DNA from: Kribbibacterium absianum
GTDB lineage: Bacteria; Actinomycetota; Coriobacteriia; Coriobacteriales; Atopobiaceae
Assembly: GCF_030067705.1 (NCBI RefSeq)
Contig: NZ_JASJEX010000003.1
Span: 186,001-250,000 of the forward strand
Direction of reading: 5' to 3'
Length of the DNA stretch: 64,000 nt
Shown: piece by piece, positions 43,253 to 51,267 of the stretch
Numbering within the stretch: the first letter of the stretch is position 1
How the letters are laid out: each line of letters opens with the position of its first letter
Position numbers and translations under genes: made by a program
The notes under the pieces: model-generated
Told to the model about the DNA's origin: nothing
The model's input: only the letters and a program-made list of their open reading frames with translations
The model's database searches: none

Positions 43253-43264
43253 TTAAACGGATAA
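43253..43264. promoter_or_regulatory. LacI-type operator before the sugar operon
   Basis: TTAAACGGATAA is a CG-centred palindrome (half-sites TTA and TAA) 25 nt upstream of the first gene of the minus-strand operon. It matches the consensus of the other three sites nearby. Confidence 0.65.
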
Positions 43265-43339
43265 GCACACCCTAGGCCTTGAAGCCTGATGGCACCTTGA
43301 GAATCCCCAAAAAGCAGCTGAACGGTCGGTTTTCGTAAG

Positions 43340-43349
43340 TAAACGGTTA
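43340..43349. promoter_or_regulatory. LacI-type operator in the divergent promoter region
   Basis: TAAACGGTTA, CG-centred, 71 nt before the lacI-type gene and 112 nt before the divergent operon. It is suited to controlling both directions, including autoregulation. Confidence 0.65.
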
Positions 43350-43419
43350 ATCGTAGGTTGATGGGATGTCTTGCTAAAGTGATGAAGACATAACCTCGTT
43401 CGCCCTCAGGAGGACCTTC

Positions 43420-44439
43420 ATGGCACGCTCCAGCGTCTCTATCTACGACATCGCCCGCATCGCGGGCGTCAGCACCGCCACGGTCTCCAACGTGCTCAAC
43501 GGCAAGGGCCGTTTCTCCCAGGCCACCAAGGAGCTCGTGGAATCGGTCGCTGCTGAGCAGGGCTATGTGGCCAGCTACGCGGCAAAGGTGCTTCGCGAGG
43601 ACCGTTCTCGCACGGTCGGCATCCTCACGCCGGATGTGAGCAACGAGTTCTTCTCGGCGATGGTGCTCGGCGCAGAGGCGACGCTCAACGACGCGGGGTA
43701 CTCCTCGTTCATCTGCAACACGGGCAATCGGCAGGACCGGGCGGCCGCGAGTGTCCGGTCGCTGATGGAAAAGAGCGTCGACGGCCTCGTGTTCATAGGG
43801 GGCAGTCGCGGTGCGGAGCCGGCTGTGGTGGGGGACTTGCCCTGCGTGCTGAGCGACTACGAGACCCAGACCCTGCCGGCGCGGTGCGCGGTGGTGGGCA
43901 ACGACCTGCGGGGGATGACGCGGAGTCAGGCGGCCGTGCTGGCGCGGCGCGGCTGTGAGCACATCGCGTACGTGGGCGTGGGCACCGGGGGCCGCCGGTG
44001 GAAGACGAGCCCGCGGTATCTGGGCTATCTGGACGCGCTTGACGTGCTGGGGTTGGAGCCGATGGCCGCACTGGAATCGCCGATCGAGGGCGCGAGCCGC
44101 GACGAGGCCAAGGCCGCCGTGGTCGAGGCTTTCGCACGGAACTCTTCCGTTGACGGCTTGGTGGCGCCGGGCGACCGCATCGCGCTCGGGTGTCTCGATG
44201 CGCTGTTGGAGCTGGGGGTCGAGCCGGGCGGGGACGTGAGGCTGATCGGTTGCGATGACTCGGTGTACTCGCGAATCGTGACGCCGGCCATCTCGTCGGT
44301 GGACCGTCATGTGCCAGAGATAGCCGCGCAGTGCGGTCGAGCGATGCTGGCGATGCTGGCGGGTGAAGAGCCGGTCGGCCAGGTTCTCGTGCCCTACGAC
44401 GTGGTGGAACGGGAAACCACCCTCGGCCCTTCCGCGTGA
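43420..44439 (+). CDS. LacI family transcriptional regulator of the sugar operon
   Basis: A 339-residue repressor. The N-terminal LacI helix-turn-helix is complete: VSIYDIARIAGVSTATVSNVLNGKGRFSQATKELV (stated here as two blocks, residues 6-25 and 26-40), followed by the hinge GYVASYAAKVLRE. The periplasmic-binding-protein-like sensor begins RTVGILTPDVSNEFFS and includes GLVAPGDRIALGCLDAL and VRLIGCDDSVYSRIVTP. It is divergent from the PTS operon, and four CG-centred palindromes flank that operon, so it is very probably the local regulator. The ATG at 43420 follows CAGGAGGACC. Confidence 0.92.
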   Translation: MARSSVSIYDIARIAGVSTATVSNVLNGKGRFSQATKELVESVAAEQGYVASYAAKVLREDRSRTVGILTPDVSNEFFSAMVLGAEATLNDAGYSSFICNTGNRQDRAAASVRSLMEKSVDGLVFIGGSRGAEPAVVGDLPCVLSDYETQTLPARCAVVGNDLRGMTRSQAAVLARRGCEHIAYVGVGTGGRRWKTSPRYLGYLDALDVLGLEPMAALESPIEGASRDEAKAAVVEAFARNSSVDGLVAPGDRIALGCLDALLELGVEPGGDVRLIGCDDSVYSRIVTPAISSVDRHVPEIAAQCGRAMLAMLAGEEPVGQVLVPYDVVERETTLGPSA

Positions 44440-44482
44440 GGCTCGTGACCTGACGCTACTCGTCGGGCTCTCTCACCTCCCG

Positions 44483-44544
44483 TGGACGCTTCGGTCAAAG
44501 CCAAATGTCCACGGTTGGACAAATAGCTTTGACCGAAGCGTCCA
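44483..44544. repeat. 29-nt palindromic repeat pair, locus A5 (2 units)
   Basis: Units at 44483-44511 (forward) and 44516-44544 (inverted) with the 4-nt spacer CGGT. They are nearly complementary over the full 29 nt, giving the simplest form of the hairpin. It lies between the LacI gene and argC, about 110 nt before the argC start. Confidence 0.95.
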
Positions 44545-44650
44545 GATGCATAACATGTGCCAAAGTATCCGTTCTATTGCAAACCAATCCAATACAACTC
44601 AATCCCGTTAGCATACCGAACCCATAGGTATGCGAAGCGGCGGGAGCGGC

Positions 44651-45592
44651 ATGGGCAAGCCAACGGTGTACATCGACGGCCAGGTAGGCACGACGGGTCT
44701 TCAGATCCGCGAGCGCCTCGCGCGCCGCGACGACATCGAGCTGCTCTCCATTGCCGATGCCCTGCGCCATGACACTACCGAGCGGGCGCGGCTTCTCAAC
44801 ACGGCTGACCTCGTCTTTCTCTGCTTGCCGGATGCCGCGGCCCGTGAGGCCGTGACGCTGATCGAGAACCCCGAAACCCGAGTGATCGACGCCTCCACCG
44901 CGCACCGCACGGCGCCCGGTTGGGTCTACGGCTTCCCCGAGCTCGACCGCGGCCTCCGCCGTGAGGCCATTGCGCGCGCGACCCGTGTCGCGAACCCCGG
45001 CTGCCACGCCACGGGATTCATCGCGTGTGTCGCGCCGCTGGTGGAGGAGAGGCTTCTCGTGCCGGACGCGACGGTTCCGTGCTTCTCGGTCACGGGCTAC
45101 ACGGGCGGCGGGCGCTCGATGATCGAGGCGTACGAGGCCCCGGCCCGCGCGGCCGCCCTCAGCGCCCCTCGCCTCTACGGCCTCTCGCTTGCGCACAAGC
45201 ACCTGCCCGAGATGCGCGCGCAGTGCGGCCTCGACGTCGCACCGCTCTTCGTCCCGGTCGTCGCCGATTACCCCCGGGGGATGGCGACGTCGGTGCTGCT
45301 CACGCGCGACCTGCTGCGACGACGAGTCACCGCCGCCGATGTCCGTTGCGTGCTCGCCCAGTACTTCGCGGGAGAGCCGCTCGTGACCGTGAGCCCGGAG
45401 CCCGATGGCGGCATGCTGGCCGGCAACGAACTGGCCGGCAGCGATGCGCTCGTGCTTCACGTGAACGGCGAGGATGATCAGGTGCTGGTCACGGCCCTCT
45501 TCGACAACCTCGGCAAGGGCGCCTCGGGCGCGGCGGTGCAATCGATGAACCTGATGCTCGGGCTTGGCGAGACCTGCGGCCTCGCGGTCTGA
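44651..45592 (+). CDS. argC: N-acetyl-gamma-glutamyl-phosphate reductase, uncommon (type 2) form
   Basis: Third step of arginine synthesis, NADPH-dependent reduction of N-acetylglutamyl phosphate. At 313 residues it is the shorter type 2 AGPR. The start VYIDGQVGTTGLQIRERL is the type 2 nucleotide-binding lead, the catalytic Cys118 is in ANPGCHATGF, and SVTGYTGGGRSMIE and LAHKHLPEM follow. The ATG at 44651 has GGGAG upstream. First gene of argC-argJ-argB-argD; the gap to argJ is 36 nt. No ARG-box operator was recognised. Confidence 0.92.
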   Translation: MGKPTVYIDGQVGTTGLQIRERLARRDDIELLSIADALRHDTTERARLLNTADLVFLCLPDAAAREAVTLIENPETRVIDASTAHRTAPGWVYGFPELDRGLRREAIARATRVANPGCHATGFIACVAPLVEERLLVPDATVPCFSVTGYTGGGRSMIEAYEAPARAAALSAPRLYGLSLAHKHLPEMRAQCGLDVAPLFVPVVADYPRGMATSVLLTRDLLRRRVTAADVRCVLAQYFAGEPLVTVSPEPDGGMLAGNELAGSDALVLHVNGEDDQVLVTALFDNLGKGASGAAVQSMNLMLGLGETCGLAV

Positions 45593-45628
45593 CGGCCAAG
45601 CCACCCCGACAGCTAAGGAGGCTCACCC

Positions 45629-46855
45629 ATGGCGAGCTTTGTGTCCGGCGGCGTTTGCGCGCCTTGCGGGTTCTCGGCGGCCGGCGTGCATGCCGGCGTC
45701 AAGACCCATGCCACGTGGAAGAAGGACGTGGCCCTGATCGTCTCCGACGTGCCTTGCGCGGCGGCGGGCGTCTTCACCACCAACCGCGTGAAAGCGGCGC
45801 CGCTGCTCGTGGATCGCGAGCATCTGGCGAACGGGCAGGCCCGCGCGATCATTGCCAACAGCGGCAACGCCAACGCCTGCGCGCCCAACGCCCTCGCGCA
45901 CGCGACGGCCGAGTGCGAGGCGGTGGCAGCGGCGCTTGGATGCCCGTCGACGGACGTGCTGGTCTCGTCCACCGGCGTGATCGGACAGGAGCTCAACGTG
46001 CGCGCCATTGAGGCCGCCGTTCCCGGGCTGGTCGCGAGCTTAGAACGCTCGCCTGAGGCCAGCGACGCGGCGGCCCACGCGATCATGACCACCGACACGG
46101 TGACCAAGGAGGCGGCCGTGACCTGCGAGGTGGCCGGTGCGACCGTCGCCATCGGCGGCATCGCCAAGGGCAGCGGCATGATCCATCCCAACATGGGCAC
46201 GATGCTCGGTTTCCTCACGACCGACTGCGCGATCGACGCCGCGCTGCTCCACGAGGCGTTGCTCGAGGTGGCGCGCGTGTCGTTCAACCGCATCTCGGTG
46301 GACGGCGACACCTCCACCAACGACTCGTGCCTGATTCTGGCCAACGGAACAGCGGGCAACGCGCCCATTGCCGAGAAGGGCGCCGGGTACCGGGCGTTCG
46401 TTGCCGCGCTCACACAGCTGTGCGTGCGTCTCGCACGCGCGATGGCGGCGGACGGCGAGGGCGCGAGGCACCTGATCGAGTGCACGGTCTCAGGCGCGCG
46501 CACGGAGGGCCCCGCCGAGACCATCGCGAAGTCGGTGATCTCTTCCACGCTCACCAAGGCCGCCGTCTTTGGGGCCGATGCCAACTGGGGGCGCGTGCTC
46601 TGCGCGATGGGCTACTCGGGCGAGGAGTTCGACCCCGAGGCCGTGGACGTGGCCTTTGCGAGCGCGGCCGGACGCGTGGAGGTGTGCGCGGCGGGCCAGG
46701 GGCTGCCGTTCGACGAGGCGGTCGCCAAGGCGGTGCTCCTTGAGCCGGAGGTGCAGATCCTGATCGACCTTCACGACGGTGACGCCGCCTGTACCTGCTG
46801 GGGCTGCGACATCACGTACGACTACATCCGCATCAACGGCGACTACCGCACCTAG
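45629..46855 (+). CDS. argJ: Glutamate N-acetyltransferase / amino-acid acetyltransferase
   Basis: Recycles the acetyl group from N-acetylornithine to glutamate. The 408-residue precursor normally self-cleaves before a Thr nucleophile. Here the site reads KGSGMIHPNMG-TMLGF, with Thr191 preserved but Gly190 in place of the usual Ala. Other blocks are NSGNANAC, VSSTGVIGQ, SVDGDTSTNDS and GADANWGRVL. Whether it is bifunctional (also using acetyl-CoA) cannot be told from sequence. The ATG at 45629 follows TAAGGAGGC. A repeat array separates it from argB. Confidence 0.95.
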   Translation: MASFVSGGVCAPCGFSAAGVHAGVKTHATWKKDVALIVSDVPCAAAGVFTTNRVKAAPLLVDREHLANGQARAIIANSGNANACAPNALAHATAECEAVAAALGCPSTDVLVSSTGVIGQELNVRAIEAAVPGLVASLERSPEASDAAAHAIMTTDTVTKEAAVTCEVAGATVAIGGIAKGSGMIHPNMGTMLGFLTTDCAIDAALLHEALLEVARVSFNRISVDGDTSTNDSCLILANGTAGNAPIAEKGAGYRAFVAALTQLCVRLARAMAADGEGARHLIECTVSGARTEGPAETIAKSVISSTLTKAAVFGADANWGRVLCAMGYSGEEFDPEAVDVAFASAAGRVEVCAAGQGLPFDEAVAKAVLLEPEVQILIDLHDGDAACTCWGCDITYDYIRINGDYRT

Positions 46856-46857
46856 CC

Positions 46858-46952
46858 CGGACGCTCCGGTCAAAGCCATTTGTCCGGGGTTGGACAGTTG
46901 GCTCTGACCGAAGCGTCCAGCCGTGGACAAGAAGCTTTGACCGAAGCGTCCA
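46858..46952. repeat. 29-nt palindromic repeat array, locus A6 (3 units, between argJ and argB)
   Basis: Units at 46858-46886 (forward, ends CGGAC/GTCCG), 46891-46919 and 46924-46952 (inverted), all with 4-nt spacers. The first unit starts 3 nt after the argJ stop and the last ends 30 nt before the argB start. Confidence 0.95.
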
Positions 46953-46981
46953 CGGTGCCCGTCCGCGACCCGGGAGGCCCC

Positions 46982-47842
46982 ATGTCAACCCATGCCGAGC
47001 AGGCCCAGACCCTGATCGAGGCCCTGCCCTACATTCAGAAGTTCAACGGCAAGACCGTCGTCGTGAAGTACGGCGGCAGCGCGATGGTGTCCGACGGGCT
47101 GCGCCGCGCCGTCATGAGCGACATCGTGCTGCTGTCGCTCGTCGGCATACGCGTGGTCGTGCTGCACGGGGGCGGCCCGGAGATCTCACGGATGCTCAAG
47201 GCCATCGGGCACCCCTCTCGCTTTGTCGACGGCCTGCGCTACACGGACGCGGCCACGATGGGCGTGGTGCAGTCGGTCCTCTGCGGCAAGGTGAACAAGG
47301 ACCTCGTCGCCCAGATCAACGGGCTCGGCGGCAGCGCGCTCGGCATCTGTGGCATCGACGGCCGGCTGTTCCAAGCGCGGCAGCTGGATCCGCGCTACGG
47401 GCTCGTCGGCGACATCACGGCCGTGGATCCCACACTCGTCCGTCGCGCGCTCGACGACGGGTTCGTCCCTGTGGTCTCGACCGTGGCCCAGGGCGTCGAC
47501 GGCAATCCGGCCTGCAACATCAACGCGGACACGGCGGCCGCAAAGCTCGCGGTGGCCCTCGGGGCCGAGAAGCTCATCCTGCTCACCGATGTCCGCGGGC
47601 TGCTGCGCGACCCGGCGGACGACGCGACGCTGATCTCCGTCGTGCGCCCGGACGACGTCCCCGCGCTTCGCGACTCCGGCATCGTGACCGGTGGCATGAT
47701 CCCCAAGCTGGACTGTTGCCTCGACGCCCTCGCGGGCGGCGTGCGCCGGGTGCACCTCTTGGACGGCCGCATCCCACACTCCATCCTCGTCGAGCTTCTC
47801 TCGGACAAGGGCATTGGCACCATGCTCGAGCTGGCTGCCTGA
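46982..47842 (+). CDS. argB: Acetylglutamate kinase
   Basis: Phosphorylates N-acetylglutamate, the second step of arginine synthesis. The 286-residue amino-acid-kinase fold has VVVKYGGSAM (residues about 22-31), VVLHGGGPEISRML (near 60), the substrate Arg region FVDGLRYTDAATM, NINADTAAAKLAVALGAEKLI and the C-terminal SGIVTGGMIPKL. An N-terminal helix (HAEQAQTLIEALPYIQKF) is of the kind present in arginine-sensitive hexameric enzymes, so feedback control is likely. The ATG at 46982 follows GGGAGGCCC. Confidence 0.96.
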   Translation: MSTHAEQAQTLIEALPYIQKFNGKTVVVKYGGSAMVSDGLRRAVMSDIVLLSLVGIRVVVLHGGGPEISRMLKAIGHPSRFVDGLRYTDAATMGVVQSVLCGKVNKDLVAQINGLGGSALGICGIDGRLFQARQLDPRYGLVGDITAVDPTLVRRALDDGFVPVVSTVAQGVDGNPACNINADTAAAKLAVALGAEKLILLTDVRGLLRDPADDATLISVVRPDDVPALRDSGIVTGGMIPKLDCCLDALAGGVRRVHLLDGRIPHSILVELLSDKGIGTMLELAA

Positions 47843-47882
47843 CCGTCCTCCCTTCCAGCCCCTCTACCGCACAGGAGCGCCC

Positions 47883-49230
47883 ATGGATTCCGAACACATC
47901 AAGGCCCTCACCGACCGCTACATCATGAACACCTACGCGCGCTTCCCGGTGGCGCTCGACCACGGCCGCGGCGCGACGCTCTGGGACGCGGACGGCAAGG
48001 ACTACATCGACTTCACGAGCGGCATCGGCGTTTGCAGCCTCGGCTACGACGACCCGACCTGGGTCGACGCCATCGCGTGCCAGGCCGCCAAGCTGGGGCA
48101 CGTCTCGAACCTCTTCTACACCGAGGCCCCGGCGCTGCTCGCCCAGCGGCTGTGCGAGCGCACGGGCATGAGCCGCGTGTTCTTCGCGAGCGGCGGCGGC
48201 GAGGCCAACGAGGGCATGATTAAGCTGGCGCGCAAGTACAGCGAGGACCGCTACGGTGAGGGACGTGCCACGATCGTCACGCTCAAGAACTCGTTCCACG
48301 GCCGCACCATCGCGACGCTCGAGGCCACGGGCCAGGAGGCGTTCCACCGGTGGTTCCTGCCGTACACCGGGGGCTTTCGCTACGCGGAGGCCAACAGCGT
48401 GGCGTCGCTCAAGGAGGTCTCCGGTGACGACGTCTGCGCCGTGATGGTGGAGCTCGTGCAGGGGGAGGGCGGCGTGCTGCCGTTGGACCCGGCCTATGTG
48501 CACGAGCTGCGTGCGCTGTGCGACGAGCGCGACTGGCTGCTGTTGGTGGGACGAGGTGCAGACGGGCGTCGGGCGCACGGGCGCGCTGTTCGCGTTCCAG
48601 CGCTACGGCGTGGAGCCAGATGTCGCGACCTTCGCCAAGGGCATCGCGGGCGGCCTTCCGATGAGCGGGTTCCTCGCGAACGAGCGGTGCCGCGACGTCC
48701 TCGGGCCCGGCATGCACGCCACGACGTTCGGCGCCAACCCGATGGCGGCCGCAGCGGGGCTCGTGGTGCAGGACCGCCTGACGGACGAGTTCCTGGCCGA
48801 GGTGGACGAGAAGGGCCGCTATCTGCGCGAGTCCATCGAGGCCCTGGGGCTGCCGTGCCTCGGCGCGACCCGCGGGCTGGGTCTTATGATCGGCATCGAT
48901 GTGACTCCGGGCTACGACCGAGCGGCCATCGTGGACGCGCTCATCGGCGCCGGCGTGCTCGTGCTCACGGCGGGCGACGGGCTGCGCCTCCTGCCGCCGC
49001 TCGTGATCACACAGGCCGAGATGGACGAGGGACTGCGCCGCATGGCCGTCGCGCTCGGCTGGAGCACGCGCCGCGTCACCCCTCGATGCGCTCCACGAGC
49101 CAGGCGTTCGTCGGCACGAGCAGCCCGTGCCGCTCGGCCAGCCGCAGCACCGTGCCGCCGAACTCCTCCACCTCCGTGCGCTTGCCGTTCAGGCGGTCCT
49201 GTGCCATCGAGGGGATGCCGTCCGGCGTGA
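47883..49230 (+). pseudogene. argD: Acetylornithine aminotransferase with a frameshift and lost stop
   Basis: PLP-dependent acetylornithine transaminase. The first frame (47883-48548, 222 residues) covers FTSGIGVCSLGY, SGGGEANEGMIKLARKYS and VELVQGEGGVLPLDPAYV, then DWLLLV. The family continues DEVQTGVGRTG, which is found in the +1 frame from 48550; a GGG at 48548-48550 has one G too many. The second frame carries the PLP-Lys region ATFAKGIAGGLPMSG, TTFGANPMA and the end GLRRMAVALGW. The usual stop is also missing: the frame runs about 53 codons further, to 49230, antisense to the end of panE. Either the gene is decaying, or there is a base-call error or programmed slippage. Confidence 0.85.
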
Positions 49231-49972
49231 GCGACGCCATGAGCTGCGCCATCGCCATCAGGTCCCGCTCGGTCACATCGTGGCCCTCGGCTCGTGCACA
49301 GGCGAGCGCCTCGCGCATCGCCCCGACGAACACCCGGTTCTGCTCGCCGGGGGCGCTCACGCTCCCGTAGGTGCCTCCGAACGCGGCGCAGGTCTGGTTC
49401 ACGCCCACGTTGAGCATCCATTTGGTCCAGAGCCGGTGGTCGATGTCCTCCTCGACGGCGTGCGGCACGTCCATGGCCGTGAGGAACGCGTCAAGCTCCG
49501 GCACCACCCACGGGGCCGTTCCCGTCGCGGGCCCCAGCCGGATCTCGCCGCGTTGCCGGTAGGTCAGCTCGCCGCCCATGAAGACGGCGTCCATGCCCTG
49601 CGCCACCGCCAGTGGCACGCCCTGCCATCCGAATCGCTCCGCGACACGCTCCTCGCTGGTCACGCCGTTGCAGACCGAGAGCACGGTCGTCCGGGGCCCC
49701 ATGAGCCCTTCCATCGTGTCCAACGCCAGCTCCAGCCCTGTGGTCTTGATCGCGAGCAACACCAGGTCCACCGGGTGCGCCTGTGACGCCGGCACCACCG
49801 GCACTCGCGCCAGCTCGCCGTTCACGAGCAGCCGCTGCGCGCCCTTCTCGGCGAAGCGGGCGTCGTCCATCACGAACTGCACGGCACCCGGAGCCATCCG
49901 CGCGCCGAGCCACTCACCGAACAGCAGCCCCAGCGCGCCGCGCCCGATCACCGCAACGGTATCGATGGCCAT
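49076..49972 (-). CDS. panE: 2-dehydropantoate 2-reductase family protein
   Basis: NADPH-dependent ketopantoate reductase family, pantothenate synthesis, 298 residues. The nucleotide-binding motif AVIGRGALGLLFG is at residues 8-20. LLAIKTTGLE, SVCNGVTSEE (Asn near the substrate), the catalytic Lys in RLWTKWMLNVGVNQTCA and a C-terminal helical domain follow. The ATG at 49972 follows AAGGGAGGCC, preferred over 50035. Its 3' end overlaps the run-on part of argD by about 155 bp on the opposite strand. Other ketoacid reductases share the fold, so the substrate is probable rather than certain. Confidence 0.85.
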   Translation of the reverse strand: MAIDTVAVIGRGALGLLFGEWLGARMAPGAVQFVMDDARFAEKGAQRLLVNGELARVPVVPASQAHPVDLVLLAIKTTGLELALDTMEGLMGPRTTVLSVCNGVTSEERVAERFGWQGVPLAVAQGMDAVFMGGELTYRQRGEIRLGPATGTAPWVVPELDAFLTAMDVPHAVEEDIDHRLWTKWMLNVGVNQTCAAFGGTYGSVSAPGEQNRVFVGAMREALACARAEGHDVTERDLMAMAQLMASLTPDGIPSMAQDRLNGKRTEVEEFGGTVLRLAERHGLLVPTNAWLVERIEG

Positions 49973-49988
49973 GAGGCCTCCCTTTTGG

Positions 49989-50792
49989 TCAGTGGATGTC
50001 CCGCGGGAGACGGTAGCGCGTGGAAGGGCCGGCACCCAGTTTCTCCAGCGCCCCTTCGGTCACCAGCGCGGTCAGGGCGCGCACCGCCGTGGGCTGCGTC
50101 AATCCGAGCAGGTCCTGCACCTCGCGCCGGGTCACCGTGCCCCGGTCGCTCACGAGCGTCAGCAGCCGGTCCTGCGTGTCGGTATGGGGCTTGGGGCGGC
50201 TCGAGGGCAGCACGACTCCGGATTGGGTGGGGTCCACGCGCACCTCGGGAGCGGCGGGAAGCCCACGGTACGCGTGGGCATAGGTGTTCAAGGGAATCGC
50301 CTGAAACTGGCCGACGCCGAGCAGCGAGAGGACGCTGGCCAGAGTGAAGTCGGTGCGGGAACGGAGGCCGGAGCCCGGCCACCGCACCTCCACGCCGGTG
50401 GGGCCGACGACGACCGTGACGTCCTCCTCGGTGTCCCAGCGGCGCGTGGCGAAGGCCTCCGCCAATGCCTGGAGGAACGCGCTCTCCGGCACGTCGTGGG
50501 CATGCACGCGGAACGCGTCGAGGGCCGTTTCCAGACACTTCAGCAGCGAGCAGTGCCGCACTGGCCGGGGAGGACCGGCCACCTGGCCGGTCTCGTCCAG
50601 CGTGATGACGGCAAGGCCCGGGAGGTCGTTCTCGTCCGCGCAGACGCGCCCCGCGAAGGTGGGCGCCCCTTGCGGGTCAAGCAGGCCGAGGGTCTTGAGC
50701 GAGGCCTCGTCCAGCGAGGCGATGTCGAGGCGTTTGGCCAGAACGGCGCCCAGGACGAGGAAACCAGCGGCATGCGACACGGAGACCCCCAA
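49989..50792 (-). CDS. Winged-helix regulator resembling the C-terminal half of AlbA_2/divergent AAA-4 proteins
   Basis: A 267-residue protein. Its C-terminus (about 205-262) is a winged helix: RLLTLVSDRGTVTRREVQDLLG then TQPTAVRALTALVTEGALEK. The N-terminal part, with LDEASLKTLGLLDPQGAPTFAGRVC and ENDLPGLAVITLDE, resembles the region after the Schlafen AlbA_2 domain in ATP-binding regulators, but the AlbA_2 domain itself is absent. It may be a shortened regulator or a remnant with a new role. It is divergent from the CxxC/Rpn pair across 127 bp containing tandem operators, and is a good candidate for binding them. Confidence 0.55.
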   Translation of the reverse strand: MGVSVSHAAGFLVLGAVLAKRLDIASLDEASLKTLGLLDPQGAPTFAGRVCADENDLPGLAVITLDETGQVAGPPRPVRHCSLLKCLETALDAFRVHAHDVPESAFLQALAEAFATRRWDTEEDVTVVVGPTGVEVRWPGSGLRSRTDFTLASVLSLLGVGQFQAIPLNTYAHAYRGLPAAPEVRVDPTQSGVVLPSSRPKPHTDTQDRLLTLVSDRGTVTRREVQDLLGLTQPTAVRALTALVTEGALEKLGAGPSTRYRLPRDIH

Positions 50793-50839
50793 GCGACGGG
50801 AACGAGGCTGCCCCCTCAGTATCCTTCACCCGGCCGGTC

Positions 50840-50895
50840 TTGACACCCTCATGCTCCCCCAGTAGGATAAGATCAGACGATCTGATCATATCAGA
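50840..50895 (+). promoter_or_regulatory. Promoter with two overlapping palindromic operators
   Basis: TTGACA (50840-50845), a 17-nt spacer and TAGGAT (50863-50868) form a strong promoter for the rightward pair. Directly at the expected start of transcription are two overlapping 6-3-6 palindromes: ATCAGA-CGA-TCTGAT (50872-50886) and TCTGAT-CAT-ATCAGA (50881-50895). Tight repression by a local dimeric regulator is inferred. Confidence 0.82.
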
Positions 50896-50919
50896 TGATC
50901 GACACGGTAAGGGGGAACT

Positions 50920-51258
50920 GTGAGCTGTCACGACATAGGCGCTGGGATGAACTCTGTGGCCAAGGACGTTCTGAAGCTGTGGGAGCAGGGGGCGTTCACT
51001 CGAGAGACCGCGCACCGGCTTCTTCGGGACCTGCAGAAAGGCGTTCACTGGTGCGACGGCAACGAGTACGAGGCTGTGGAATGCCTATACGACCATCGGT
51101 GTGGACGCTGTCTCGAGGAGAGTTCGGAACTGAGCGATGCGTTCCGGGCGCTCGGAGATCTCGCCTATCAGCAGGAGGAGGCCGTTTGGGACTACGGGCT
51201 GACTCCTCAGCTCTGCCCCTCGTGCCTTGAAGAGCTGCGCGCGCAGCTGGTGCATTAG
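50920..51258 (+). CDS. Small CxxC protein of unknown function
   Basis: A 112-residue protein with a GTG start at 50920 behind AAGGGGGAA. It is mainly helical and acidic. Two Cys pairs, DHRCGRCLEE (near residue 61) and QLCPSCLEE (near 100), suggest one zinc site. No family is recognised. It is the first gene after a strong, operator-covered promoter and precedes the Rpn-type nuclease gene by 9 nt, so the two form an operon. A possible role as inhibitor or partner of the nuclease is speculation. Confidence 0.6.
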   Translation: MSCHDIGAGMNSVAKDVLKLWEQGAFTRETAHRLLRDLQKGVHWCDGNEYEAVECLYDHRCGRCLEESSELSDAFRALGDLAYQQEEAVWDYGLTPQLCPSCLEELRAQLVH

Positions 51259-51267
51259 GAGCGTCCG

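Noticed and set aside
39087-44477. A shared ACGCTACYCGTCGGG word in the hairpin at 39.09 kb and near 44.45 kb
   Set aside because: Fifteen bases with a mismatch are expected by chance in 64 kb of GC-rich DNA, and the flanks do not align.
3880-46952. The 29-nt repeats as a CRISPR array
   Set aside because: Spacers are 4 or 20 nt, units alternate in orientation, loci are scattered and no cas genes are present.
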